Shown here one piece after another: positions 1-12,705 of a stretch of 64,000 bases of DNA. Made by a program: the position numbers and the translations under genes. Numbering within the stretch: the stretch's first letter is position 1; each line of letters opens with the position of its first letter. This stretch comes from Pseudo-nitzschia pungens (lineage: Eukaryota > Bacillariophyta > Bacillariophyceae > Bacillariales > Bacillariaceae): contig CM074760.1 in assembly GCA_037355855.1 (NCBI GenBank), positions 5,572,501 to 5,636,500 on the forward strand. Reading direction: 5' to 3'. The notes beneath the pieces were generated by a model. It searched no databases and was not told the DNA's origin. It was given only the letters and a program-made list of their open reading frames with translations.

Positions 1-218
1 GTCGTACCGTGAAAAGATCTCCATCCTATCCTTCGATGATTTTTTTTCTTCCGCCTCTGTGGGAGAGAAACAAAGAAATTGCACCCTTTACGACGTTCTT
101 TAGAGCACCAAGTTTCTGACGACAAAATCATATCCATCGAACGACAAACTAAGTTAATACCAAGATTTGACACATCTCCCATTAAATTAGTTTTCGACAA
201 ACAAAGCACAGAGCCGAG

Positions 219-3200
219 ATGATTTCTTCCTCGTCCCGCAGTTCCAAGGTTGCCAACCAGGCCCTTCGCCGAAGCAGCAAGGCTGCCGATGGCACAATCG
301 CCGCTCGACGATCCGCAAGCAGCAAGAACGCCGGATCTTTCCAATCTCGGGCCGCGTCGACTTCGTCGTATCGCCTACCACGTGGATCCTTGTCCGCATT
401 AAAGCTACAGAAGGATATCCTCCGAAATCCTGCTCGTTATTACACTACAGAACAAGTATTAAAATTGCGTGGATCCAAGATCGATCCAAAAAAAGACAAG
501 GTGTTGTACAATGCGAAGGACGAGAAAGACAATTGCGGAGTCGGTCTGATTGCCAACATGAAATCGATTCCTTCCAGACACGTCGTCGAAGTTGCCGACG
601 AGATGTTGGTTCGCATGGCCCATCGTGGTGGATGCGGTTGTGATCCAGCCTCGGGAGATGGAGCCGGTGAGTAAATCGTTCCAGTCTCTAATTGCATTTG
701 GCCAAGTTTCTTCTTTGTGGTATGGTATGTGTTTGTATTTGTATTTGCATTTGTATTTTCTCACGATAGTTCTCGCCTTTGTCCAAATTCGCTCGTTTCA
801 GGTATGCTTTTTGGAATGCCTGATTCTTTCATGCGTACGAAGGCCAAAGAATTATTCGGTGCCGAGCTTCCTCCCATGGGAGAATACGCGGTCGGTAATG
901 TCTTTTTCCCTCCCGGAAGCGACACAAAAACCGTAATGAGCGATTGCAAGGCAATCGTCGAACGCCTGGTCAAGGAAAGAGGTCTGAACACGGTTGGCTG
1001 GAGACGAGTTCCTGTCAACAATTCCATGCTGGGAAAAGATCCTCTCGACAGCGAGCCCATCACGGAACAAATTTTCATTACCGTTGCCGGAGGATCGGGC
1101 GCGAAGGATCGCAAGGTCTTTGAGCAAGATTTGCTCTTGGTTCGCAAAATGGCGGAAGAAGAAGCCACCGACATGCTCGGACCCGAAAGCGGATTCTATG
1201 TGAATTCGCTCACAACCAATCACATTACCTACAAGGGACAACTCACACCAGAGCAAGTTTCGCAATATTACCTGGATTTGGCAGATCCCACCTTTGAGAC
1301 CCACTTGGCGCTGGTTCACTCTCGCTTTTCTACAAATACATTCCCATCGTGGGAACGTGCCCAGCCCATCCGGATGATGTGTCATAATGGGGAGATCAAC
1401 ACGCTTCGTGGAAACAAAAACTGGATGTACAGCCGCGGTGGAATCATGGAATCTCCTATTTTTGGAAACAACACTCCATTTTTGCTTCCTGCCGTTTCCG
1501 ATCACATGAGTGACTCTGGAAATTTCGACTCAGTTTTGGAACTCCTTACCAAGGCATCAAACCGTTCGCTGCCCGAAAGTGTCATGATGATGATTCCCGA
1601 GGCATGGCAAGACAATGACAACTTGTCCGATGCCAAAAAAGCGTTTTATGAGTACAACTCCTGCGTCATGGAACCTTGGGACGGACCAGCCATGGTTGCC
1701 TTCACCGACTCTAGATACATCGGTGCCACTTTGGATCGCAACGGTCTTCGTCCATCTAGGTACTACGTCACAAATGACGATCACGTCATTTTGTCGTCCG
1801 AAATCGGTGTGGCTTCGGAATTGCCCGATGTGGACGTGAAGATCAAGCATCGATTGGAACCCGGAAAAATGTTTTTGGTGGATTTCGAAACACAACGCAT
1901 CGTGCCCGACAACGAAATCAAGGAACAAATCGCCGCCGCGAAACCATACGCCGAGTGGATCGAAGGAAACATCGATCTCGCATCTTGGGCGAACTCGAGC
2001 GGTTCCAAATCGGATCCAATGGATTTCAACCTCACAAACCGCAAACTTAACATGTTTGGTTACACTAGTGAGAAACTGGACGTTTTGCTTCTGCCCATGG
2101 CTATCGACGGAAAGGAGGCTTTGGGAAGCATGGGAAATGACGCAGCCTTGGCAGTGCTATCAGAACAACCCCGACAAGTCAATGACTATTTCAAGCAGCT
2201 CTTTGCCCAAGTGACGAACCCACCGATCGATCCAATTCGCGAAGAAATTGTCATGAGTCTCGTCTGTCCCGTTGGTCCCGAAGGAAACTTGCTCGCCGAT
2301 GATGGTCCAGAACACAGCAACCGTCTCATCGTCAATCATCCCGTGTTGACACTCGAAGAAATGGCAACACTCAAGGGTAAAGAATTCAAGCACAGTGATG
2401 GCTCTACCAAATTCAAATGCACCACCATTGACACAACATTCCCTGTTGGCAGCGGAGCTGATGGCATGCTAGCGGTAAGTATCAATTTTTCACATCGCGA
2501 TAATTTTCGACTTGCCCAAACGTTTTACTGATTTTTTTTTTCAACCGACTTCTTTCCACAGGCTCTTGAACGCATCTGTGACGAAGCTGCAGATGCTATT
2601 CAGGGAGGAAAATTCGGAGAAAAGGGAGCCCAGGGTGTTATTCTTTCCGATAAATTCGCCGGACCAGATCGCATGGCCTTGCCATCGCTTCTCGCCGTAG
2701 GAGCTGTTCATCATCACCTGATTGGTACGAAGCAACGACCGAAGGCTGCTATTTTTGCCGAGGTTGGTGATGCAAAGGAAGTTCACGACTATGCTACTAT
2801 TTTCGGTTATGGATGTGATGGTGTCTGTCCTTACATGGCATACGAATCTCTCAGTAAGATGAATGCCGATGGTATGGTTGAGGCAAGAGCGAAGAAGGAG
2901 ATGTCCGACGAGGAACTCTTCAAAAATTATCGCAACGCTGCAGCGAAGGGACTTTTGAAGGTCATGAGTAAAATGGGAATCTCCACTCTACAGAGTTACA
3001 AGGGTGCTCAAGTCTTTGAGGCTGTTGGGCTCGCCGATGAAGTTGTTGATAGATGTTTTACTGGTACGACAACCCGTATTCAAGGAACAGACTTCGAAGC
3101 TCTCTACCGCGATCTTGAACGATTTCACGAAGATGCTTTCCCTATCAACAATAATGAAGATTCAGTGATGATTCGTAGTGATGGACAGTTCCACTACAGA

Positions 3201-5288
3201 AATGGAGGTGAAGCGCATCTTAACACACCTGACGCGATGGTAAATTTGCAAATTGCCGCAAGAACTGATTCCCGAGAGGCGTACAAAGAATTTGCACGTA
3301 TCACAAATGAGCAAAATCAAAAGGTTACCCTTCGTGGGCAACTCAAATTCAAGTTCGACCCTTCAAAAGCGATCCCGTTGGAAGAAGTCGAACCTGTGTC
3401 TGCTATCGTGAAGCGTTTCGCTACTGGAGCCATGTCTCTTGGATCCATTAGTCAAGAAGCTCACGAAACACTTGCCGTAGCAATGAATACCCTTGGTGGA
3501 CGCTCGAACACGGGTGAAGGTGGCGAAGACCCAAAACGATTTAAGGACAATCGTCGCTCAAGTATCAAACAGGTCGCTTCTGGTCGATTTGGTGTTACAT
3601 CCAACTACCTTGCTAATAGTGACCAAATTCAGATCAAGATGGCACAGGGTGCCAAGCCAGGTGAGGGAGGAGAATTGCCCGGATTCAAAGTATCGGAATA
3701 TATTGCCGAGAACCGTCACACCACCCCTGGAGTCGGTTTGATTTCTCCACCTCCGCACCATGATATTTATTCTATTGAGGATCTTGCTCAGCTCATTCAC
3801 GATCTGAAGAACGCCCAACCAACAGGAGAAGTGTCGGTAAAGCTTGTGTCGGAAGTCGGAGTTGGCGTGATCGCAGCTGGTGTAGCGAAGGCTCTCGCCG
3901 ACCATATCACAATCAGTGGACACGATGGTGGTACTGGAGCTGCTGCTTGGACCGGAGTTAAGGGATGCGGTCTTCCATGGGAACTCGGACTCGCCGAAAC
4001 GCAACAAACGCTTGTTCTCAATGGGCTGCGTGATCGTGTTAAAGTTCAGACCGACGGTCAGCTCAAGACTGGACGCGACGTTGCCATTGCATGCTTGTTG
4101 GGAGCGGAGGAATTCGGTTTTGCCACCGCCCCATTGATTACTATGGGTTGCATTATGATGCGAAAATGTCATTTGAACACGTGCCCCGTCGGTGTTGCGA
4201 CACAAGACCCTGAGTTGCGAAAGAAATTTACTGGGCAGCCTGAGCACGTTGTAAACTACTTTTTCCTGTTGGCCGAAGAGGTCCGCGAGATTATGGCAAA
4301 ACTTGGTTACCGTAAACTTGAGGACATGATTGGACAGACGCAGCACTTGGAATTGAACAGAAAGGGTCAGCATTACAAGAGTCGCGGGTTGGACCTGAGC
4401 CCATTGCTCACACCTGCGTCTGAACTGAATCCTGCAGCTGGAATTAGAAACGTGACAACTCAGTACCATGGACTTGATATCGCAATTGACAACAAGTTCA
4501 TCAGCAAGGCACAAGACGCGCTTGAAAACAAGAAACCCGTCGTGATCGAGGAACGAATTGAAAATACCAATCGCACCCTTGGAACTATGCTTTCCTACGA
4601 AATTTCCAAGCGATATGGTGGAGAGGGTTTGCCCGATGATACCATCACTCTCAACCTAACAGGTAAAGGTGGCCAATCTTTTGGTTTCACACTTGCCAAG
4701 GGTATCACTGCCAATGTTATCGGTGACGCTAATGACTACACAGGAAAGGGTCTTTCTGGAGGAAAGATTGCCGTTTTCCCCTCGAAGGAAGTGGTCGCCA
4801 ACGGTTTCAAACCTGAAGAACACGTTGTAGTTGGTAACGTTTGCTTGTATGGGGCCACTTCGGGTAAGGCTTTCTTCAATGGAAAGGCTGGTGAGCGATT
4901 CTGTGTGCGAAATTCAGGGGCTTTAGCTGTAGTAGAAGGTGTTGGTGACCACGGATGCGAATACATGACAGGAGGAGCTATGGTTTGTCTTGGAGAAACT
5001 GGCCGCAACTTCGCCGCTGGAATGAGTGGCGGTATTGCCTACGTTTACGATCCCGAGAATAAGTTCCCTGCTCGCTGTAATATGGGACTCGTAGCACTTG
5101 AGACTATTGATACAGAGTCGGAGAAGGAAGAGGTATTTGGATACATCCAAGAGCATGTTGCGGCAACTGGTAGTGCAGTTGGGGCTGAAATGCTAGAAAA
5201 CTGGGATTCTAGGGTCAAGGACTTTGTCAAGGTGTTCCCTCACGACTACAAGAGAGTACTAGAAGAAAGAGCTCGTGCCTGCGGCTGA
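219..5288 (+). CDS. Glutamate synthase (GOGAT) large subunit
   Basis: Converts glutamine and 2-oxoglutarate to two glutamates in the GS/GOGAT cycle. Three exons fit GT-AG rules and keep phase: 219-666, 802-2474 and 2562-5288, giving about 1615 residues. Family features in order are the class II amidotransferase domain with the NCGVG motif (nucleophile Cys106), the central and FMN/2-oxoglutarate synthase domains (GEGGED, SGHDGGTGA), the 3Fe-4S cysteines in CIMMRKCHLNTC, and the C-terminal glycine-rich beta-helix. The length matches a bacterial GltB or Fd-GOGAT plus a leader; the fused NAD(P)H-oxidising small subunit of plant and fungal NADH-GOGAT is absent. The first ~100 residues are rich in Ser, Arg and Ala and lack a signal peptide, which suggests a mitochondrial rather than a secondary-plastid destination. 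I cannot decide from sequence alone between ferredoxin-dependent enzyme and the large subunit of an NAD(P)H enzyme with a separate small subunit. Confidence 0.95.
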
Positions 5289-5484
5289 AGCAGCGTAAGC
5301 ACTTGTGAAGCTAGATACATTCCGTTACGGTTGCACCGTTTTGTTCACTTGAATAACCTCTGTATAAAAATCATAAAAATTATATAATGCAAATAATACT
5401 GAATTGCATTTCTGAGTGCTAAAAGATTTTCGTTTGCTAAGAATCATGATATTGAATCTCAGCAGTGCCAATCATGTTCATTAT

Positions 5485-7408
5485 TCATTCATTGTATTCA
5501 AAGTATGACTTCTTCGAGAACAAACGGGAGAAATAAACTCCCAGGTAGGATGAAAGAATCATGCCTGGTAGCATTACACTCAGCTCTGTTGTCGCCGATG
5601 CTGTCAAACTTAAAATCAAAGCTGTCGCCAGCGGAGTTCTCGTTACAGCCGCTTGGGTCGATGCCATCAGGTTCATAACGATAACAGGGATCAAACCACC
5701 TTGGACGCTCAAAAGAGTTGAAACAGAATGAGCCAACGGAGCCGCTGAAAGACGTAGACAACAGATGGATTGTGAAAATACAATAAAGCGCAAAATTGAT
5801 TCAGAGACAAAATATCATTGGACCGAAAATGCAAACAGCTGTGTCCTCAAAAATATTGCTTACCCGCAAACATCAGAGGGAAAATAATTCCTAAAAACAA
5901 GGTGAGTAGAGCCAGGCAGATTATTCATGTGTGAGTGAAGAAATGTTGCCGTGGTGTCGAATTGTATCATAACATCTCCGAAATTTTTGAATCATTTATC
6001 ACGCACCTCCTGGGAATTTTCCAGCGCAAGCAAGAGCTATGGCAAACAATTTTGCAACGCCAACTTGAGCTGCAGCAGATGCACTCCCAAAAGGCAAAGA
6101 CGGGTTTACTCTAGCCGCGCTTGTCAGCATTTCTGACAAACCATGCTTTGTGTTGATAAAAGCAGTATGCTGCCCACTAATCACCGTCTGCAAGCTCCCT
6201 TCTCCCCAGAAAAGAGTTTGTGGATAGTTGGTACTTATGATACCCACGATGAGACCGATCACTGTTTTCACTATAAGTGGTCTTCTCCATTTATTAGGTT
6301 TCTTGTCGCTACTTTCGCCATTCCCGGTAGTGATGTTTGAACTCCAGGCAATTTTCTTCATCGCCCCGACCAACATGTGGAAACATGTTCCCAAAAGACC
6401 TCCTCCGGCACCGCATGCGAATGCTGTTGCAATCATTGTTCGACCAGGCAATGAGCCGATGGGACTGTAGCTAAAATGTCCAGCAACTGCAGAGAACGGA
6501 TCAAATACTGCTCGGATTGCAACTAGAGCAGCGATACTCGACATCACCGTCGACGATAGGGCTCGTTTCCCTCCAGCTTTGTTCACTCCGGCATGAGAAC
6601 TAGTCAATTCAAGGGCAAATATAGATCCAGCAATCGGGATTCCCATAAAGGCTGTCAGAGCCCCGGCTGCTCCTGCGTATGCTAGTGTCTCCTCATTGTC
6701 TGTGCTTTCGTTGTCGTCGTCTTTTCCGTAGACGTAACGTGCAAAGGATGCTCCGATCAACGCCCCTGCACAAACCATGGGTGCTTCGGGCCCCACGCTG
6801 AAGCCGAATGTACTGGTCACCAATGATAGCAGCAATAGCGGCAAAAGGTAGGCACGACTCGATGGCAATGATTTTGGACCCGAAGATGAAAAAATAGAAA
6901 CAAAGTCGGCGACCGTAAAGGTAGAAGAACTCAAGGCAGACGATAGAATACCCATTAATAGACCACCGAATGTGCAGAGTCCTGTAATGATATATGCTGG
7001 GTTGAGGTTTTTGCCTTGCAGCATCCCCGGAATGGTATGCCAAACCGTTTTGACACAGAGCGAAAGCACTTTCCCGTATAAATACCCCATCGCGGCCGTA
7101 ATGACACCGACTGCTACCGATGCTTTCATGATCCCGTTGGTTGGTGTTGAATCAACTGTTGTTGCTCCTCCTGGTGAGACCTCCAACGCAGTACTTTGCT
7201 TCGTAATCAGTTTTGAAGAATCTTGAGTGCGACCATGACCATTGGTCTTCACTGAAGCAGCACTGGAGATGGAAGATAGGCGTCCATGGCCAGAAACATC
7301 ATATTCTCTGCGAGATGCGTGCGTTTTCTTGGCGGGAAGGTGGAAAGATGACGACACATCTTGTCCTCCAAAAAGAAGTAGCAAGATTGTGCTGCTGGAG
7401 TACTTCAT
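5485..7408 (-). CDS. CLC-family chloride channel/antiporter
   Basis: Integral membrane anion channel or Cl-/H+ exchanger. Three exons on the minus strand: 7408-6007, 5890-5864 (a 27-base micro-exon) and 5744-5485, in phase throughout, about 562 residues. Many hydrophobic segments follow one another. The CLC signature near residue 200 reads GPEAPMV, carrying the conserved gating Glu, and the second signature GKFPGGIIFPLMF is rebuilt across the first intron and the micro-exon. No C-terminal CBS pair is present, as in bacterial-type CLCs. The N-terminus has a hydrophobic stretch ending in SSS-Phe22, resembling the signal-peptide/Phe junction of diatom plastid presequences, so a plastid or endomembrane location is possible (inference). 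It converges with GOGAT, about 200 bases away. Confidence 0.9.
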
Positions 7409-7957
7409 CTCTGACGCGGTCTAAGATAACGTTTGTAGCGATAGATTTCCTGTGCTTTGGATGATACCGTTGAATACCTCTCTGAAAGAGGAATTTTGAC
7501 GGCGAGAGCACCAAGGCAACAACGATGGAGAAGGGATGGCAATGGCGATGCCGAGATCCGTCTTCTCGATGATTTCAAAGAAAATCCGATCGTAAACTAC
7601 CGGCAAAAAAAGCTGACGTTAGTCAAATTCTATGACACTCTCGTGATTGAATCCATTCCTGAATGTTGCGATTTGGGGGCGCCAAAACCTAATACTGATG
7701 GACCCTTATTGACAAATTTTAATCGATGCAATCGACTTCTACATGTCAGTGGAAAAAATAGTATCTGGTAAAAGCGGTAAGCAGTAAAGACGCCTGCTTT
7801 TTTCAATGGGAGGCACGCAACAGCACAACCAGGCGCGTTCGTTCACCGCTCACCATCTTCATCTTCTCATCTACAACCGTATCAACTACGGCCTTTGGGT
7901 ACATTCGGAGTTTGGGTAATCTGTGTTAGACAATAATTGTATACAACAACCTTCACC
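7409..7957. other. Divergent intergenic region
   Basis: Space between the divergent starts of the CLC gene and the ubiquitin-eS31 gene, so it should contain both promoters. A plus-strand open frame at 7457-7771 has no recognisable domain and I do not call it a gene. No clear TATA box or repeat was seen. Confidence 0.4.
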
Positions 7958-8567
<610 letters not shown>

Positions 8568-9072
8568 ACTAACACATCATATAAATCATCCCCTAAGGAC
8601 CCACTTATTTTTTTACACGGATCGATTGAGAGAATGAACCGAAGAGCTGATGAGACGTACTCAACAATTTTAAGATGTACAGTGGAATGCACGAGCTATT
8701 GTTGTGCCTTGCGGGTAGATTGATTGATTTATTGGGAAAGAGAACAAATTACTTAGACACGTCGTCGTACTAAAACAATCCCTCCCTTTCGAGACGATCA
8801 TGTGATAATTTTTCACTCCACTTCTATCCTGTAAATGTAGTTATGTCAAAGAGAACGAAATGCCAAAAGGCTTCGATGATCTTGTGATACGATAGCAACT
8901 AATGCTTCCCTCTGGTGGTCATGCGTGTGTCCTTTCCAACACCGTACGTACTATGTCTCTCTCACAAAGCAGTGGTTTCAACCCACGTGTAAGTGAAGGC
9001 AGCAGCGACGAAATCACCCGAGGCAAACATGCTGTTGCACGTCAAGACCACTGTGAATCCATGAACAAAAAG

Positions 9073-9075
<3 letters not shown>

Positions 9076-9104
<29 letters not shown>
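9076..9104. repeat. (AC)n microsatellite
   Basis: About 14 uninterrupted AC dinucleotides directly visible. Confidence 0.95.
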
Positions 9105-9106
<2 letters not shown>

Positions 9107-9733
9107 ATGGGTGTGCGGCAGCCGCAGCGAACCCCACGTTTCTGCTTTTTTCACAGCCCCCTCCTGGTGAGAGCCGTTGGTTCCAATCTGCGAAAGAGAT
9201 AATCGACACCGGAACGACAAAATCCTCGGTTGCTCGGCAATCCTCCTGCCCTCCGCGGTCGAGTTTTCCGTTCCTTTCATTATTTTAATTCGTCCGACGC
9301 TTTGTGTCCGAAGTGATCGTGAACGCCTGGTGGATGGAATGTGATGGCCAACACCCTGCCGTAGTTCGTGCAATAAATACAGTACGCGTGCCGAAAGAAG
9401 CACCGGTAGATTCGATGTGATTTTGCTGTCACTACGGATCACCAGTCTCGAATATCGAGCTCGTAGGAGTGGGATGAAACGACGCATTCTGTGCAGCGAA
9501 GGCAACACATTCACTCCGTTCTAGAAAGTGCGGTGCAACAATAGAAACATTGCAGACAACCGACCGAAATGCCTCGCTAAACATTATGCCATTCTTCGCC
9601 TTGGTGGTTTTGGAGTTTTTTTTTAATGTTACATGCTTATTCGTCTACCTTTTTTCGTTTGTACCACTATCCTGCGGCTGCTGCGGCTGCTCCACCAGTT
9701 TCCTCTTTCCATTGTTTGGTATGAGTTTCGTTG

Positions 9734-9820
9734 AGCATCGCATTGCCTCGCATCGCATTGCTTCGCATCGCACCCAATCGCATCGCATTGCCTCGCATCG
9801 CATTCAATCGCGTTGCATCC
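9734..9820. repeat. Degenerate CATCGCATTGC/CTCG tandem repeat
   Basis: Seven or so imperfect copies of a 10-11 base unit (GCATCGCATT, with CCTC, CTTC or CAAT variants) just downstream of the ATP23 stop codon. Confidence 0.85.
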
Positions 9821-9867
9821 AATCCAACAACCCCTCCTCCTCCTACTGCTACTGACTGATGCTGCTG

Positions 9868-10672
9868 CTACTTTTGGTTGGGATGCCGTTCGAACGGAAA
9901 GGTATCGGCGTAACACCGTTCCATGGCGGCGTCCACGTACAATTCGGCCCGCTCGGTGCAATTGGGATTGGCCCGGACCGAATCGATGGCCCTCCGCCGG
10001 GCGCACCGCTTCCCGTGGCCAAAGATGCTCGGCGAGTCCGTTCAGTTTTCCCCGGAGAAACTCCCAGGAAGGGTCGCATTCCCCGCTCAGGTTTTCCGCT
10101 CGGATCTCGGTGCAGGCGAGCTGCATGCAATTCCGGAGGGGATCCATCTTGGCGCGGCACACGTCTATGGCGTGGATGAGTTCGTGGACCAGAATGGTGT
10201 TCGCGTGTTTCGGGCCGGAGACGTGTTCCTGGCAGATGTATATCTCGGGTCGCAGGCTTAGTTTCGTCTCGCCCTCCCTGTCTCTCCGGAACTGATCGAG
10301 AATTTCCCGCGTCGATTTTGCGCAGTCCGGCCTTTTTTTGGTTCCGGTTGCCCCCGACAATGGATTGCTCGGAGAAGCGGCAGCCGCAGCCGCAGCGGCG
10401 GCAGCACTGTTGTGGTTGTTGGCATCGGGAACTATGGATTCTTCTTGCAGCATCCCAAAGCCTCCCGAGACGGGTTTTCCTTCGCAGTCGAGGCACTGAA
10501 TGAACCCTTCGGGGGGAGTGCATCCCATCCGGACCAGATTTTGGATGAGGAATTGTATGGTTGTGTTCCCGGTCAAACCCGCCCGGACGTACCCATCGCA
10601 CGCGGCACGGTTCTTGTTTCTTGCCGCGTCATTCGTGTTGTCGGTTGTTGTGCTTGCTGTTGTTGTCGACAT
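9868..10672 (-). CDS. ATP23: Mitochondrial inner membrane protease ATP23 homologue, with a +1 frame offset
   Basis: Zinc metalloprotease of the intermembrane space that in yeast and humans matures or assembles the ATP synthase Fo sector. Starting at 10672, residues 163-167 form the HELIH zinc site, followed by DVCRAKMD and by LACTEIRAENLSGEC, which are ATP23 hallmarks. An alanine run lies in the variable N-terminal part. The frame that carries the active site loses family similarity after residue ~217, at a TTT on the minus strand (10023-10021). Dropping one T there restores a typical C-terminus with RCARRRAIDSV, a conserved NPNC and a final RCYADTFPFE segment, ending at TAG 9870-9868. So one extra base, by error or mutation, separates two good halves. 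The gene diverges from ribonucleotide reductase across a 2-kb spacer. Confidence 0.85.
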
Positions 10673-11379
10673 GACCGGTGTCGGCTGCGCACGGTGCGTA
10701 ATGTTGCTGTGCTTCGACTCTCAAAGGGCTCCGAGCATTCCGATTGATGGAGGTATGGATGGAATGATTGATTGATTCGATTGATTGATTCGATTGATTG
10801 ATTCGATTGTTGCTGCTGCTGCTGTTGCTGTTGCTTTTGCTGCTGGTGTTTTTGTTGTTTGGTTGTCCTGGGCCTGGGACAAGGTCAGCGGGAAGCGAAG
10901 CGATTTTGAAACTTGCGATCCGAGAAAAAAATCGAAAGACGAAAAGAGATCCGAGATTTTTTCAAAATTTGAAAAAAAAAAAAGCACGATCCGCTACACG
11001 TACTACCGTATGAGGAGTTCCCACCGTAAGGTTGCTGTACGAGTACCGTACGCAATAGCGGTCCCATTCCTCCGTGTTCACAAAAAAAAAACGAGAAACT
11101 TCATGATTGGTGTTGTTGACCCACGTTCGATTCATTCTCAACTCGTCTGGTAGTAATTGATAATTGAAATTGAATTGATCGTGCTTGATTGAGAGAGAAG
11201 ATTGAGAGTGTACGGTAATTACTGTATCTATATCAGCATCCTGAAACACACCAGATTGTTGAGCATGATTTTTGAGAGACTGCTTTCGTGCAGTTGGACT
11301 CCTTTTGGATTTCCTGTTGCCACCGCCAACTTCTTTTCAACAAGAACTTGTTGCATACGCTAGTAGTAGACTTAGTATT

Positions 11380-11422
11380 AGCAGCAGCAGCAGAAGAAGA
11401 AGAAGAAGAAGAAGAAGAAGAA
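11380..11422. repeat. (GCA)n-(GAA)n trinucleotide repeat
   Basis: Four GCA units followed by about ten GAA units, directly visible. Confidence 0.95.
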
Positions 11423-11537
11423 ATAATTCAAACATACTACGCATAGTAGTATTCAATTGGATTTCTTGTGAAAGAATGCCAGCAGCACTGCTGGGTTGAT
11501 GGAACAATGCTACTACTAGTACTATGACCAGTACTAG

Positions 11538-11563
11538 TACTACTACTACTAGTAGTAGTAGTA
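11538..11563. repeat. Perfect 26-bp palindrome of TAC/GTA units
   Basis: TACTACTACTACT followed at once by its exact reverse complement, centred on the CT|AG at 11550/11551. The flanks carry further CTAGTA units. It could fold into a hairpin. Confidence 0.9.
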
Positions 11564-12187
11564 GTGGCTATTTTTGCCAGTTATTCCATTGAACAAGGCA
11601 GATACTATGAGTAGTACCTATCAACAGCACTAGTATAGATTTCGTTTTCTCGGGAACAACCAGTTTGCTTTAGGTATTGGACGACACTTTCATGGGACGA
11701 GTCATTCAACATTTTTCAAAAAATAACTTCTCTTCCAACAATCTTTCTCGCTGGTTCATTCTTGTGCTGCTCATTATTATTGCGGTAAGTTACTTCAAAG
11801 TACTTGTATTATTTTGTTCTACCGGTATTTTTTATTGCTTTTTCATCGTGTCATATACAAAATTTCCGAAATTTCCGAAATTTCCAAAATTTCCAAACTG
11901 CATTCTTGGTGGGTGGGTGGGTGGGGACAGCTTCGTTCAAAACAGTACCGACCCGTTGAGCGATGGACGGACGATGATGATCTCACTCCCTTCATTTTTT
12001 CCAAAAAATACTTCTAATACTTCTAATTTTCCTACCGTATCGTAATTTATTTACCTTCCGGTGGCCCTCGTCGTGCGGGTTGATTGACAACTTCCGATAG
12101 TAGCGGTAAGACTTACGAGTAACTACTGCGTAAGATTTGCTGGTACAAGTACCAAAAGAAAATTATCCATCAACTGTCGTACCATAA

Positions 12188-12206
12188 TTACCGTAACTTA
12201 CGGTAA
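12188..12206. repeat. Inverted repeat TTACCGTAA-C-TTACGGTAA
   Basis: Two perfect 9-base arms around a single C. Related TACCGTA/TTACGGT motifs recur in several spacers of this window. Confidence 0.9.
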
Positions 12207-12220
12207 GAGTACTATCATAC

Positions 12221-12245
12221 CGTATCGTATCGTATCGTATCGTAT
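12221..12245. repeat. (CGTAT)5 pentamer repeat
   Basis: Five consecutive CGTAT units, directly visible. Confidence 0.95.
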
Positions 12246-12705
12246 CCATCAACAAGCAGTTGGAAATTGAAAGGTCCGTTCCTGGTTGGTACGGAATTCT
12301 GGATTAGTTGACGACGAGTCAGTCAGCACCTCTTTTCTATTCTATTGTCTATACTCTATACCGGTAGCAGCCGGAACAAAGGAAAGAAAAAACAGTGTGT
12401 CCTCCAAGAAAATCACTTTCCACCGTCAAGAGGAGCTACACGTACGTACGTGTTGAGCCAGTATTACAAAAGAAAGAGATTGCTGCCGTCGGCGGTCAAG
12501 AAAACGTTTGAAGAACCGAACAGAACCGAACCAAAACAACGACAACGACAACGTTCCGAGAGACACAAGCCACCCACCCATCCACCCCTCTTTGATCGAG
12601 TTCATCCATCCAACGATCCATCCGACAATCCATCCATCACGTCAATCCAATCCATCCATCACATCAATTCCATCGGTTTTGAAGAGGAAAAGGCCGCAAC
12701 TCAAG

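Larger units (their letters stand above)
8568..9867. other. Intergenic spacer with simple repeats
   Basis: Lies between the convergent 3' ends of ubiquitin-eS31 and ATP23. It holds an (AC)n microsatellite and a degenerate CATCGCATTGC tandem repeat, listed separately. Open frames here are short, low in complexity and without a recognisable domain. Confidence 0.5.
10673..12705. other. Long intergenic spacer, low complexity
   Basis: Two kilobases between the divergent ATP23 and ribonucleotide reductase starts. Contents are GATT and GCT runs near 10.77-10.85 kb, a GCA/GAA microsatellite, short palindromes and a CGTAT pentamer run (listed separately). No open frame here has a recognisable domain. 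Both promoters must lie within it. Confidence 0.5.

Noticed and set aside
717..801. Upstream extension of GOGAT exon 2 from an ATG at 717
   Set aside because: This stretch is intron 1: GT at 667 and AG at 801 join DGAG to MLFGMPDSF exactly as in the family, and the extension is low-complexity FVFVFAFVF.
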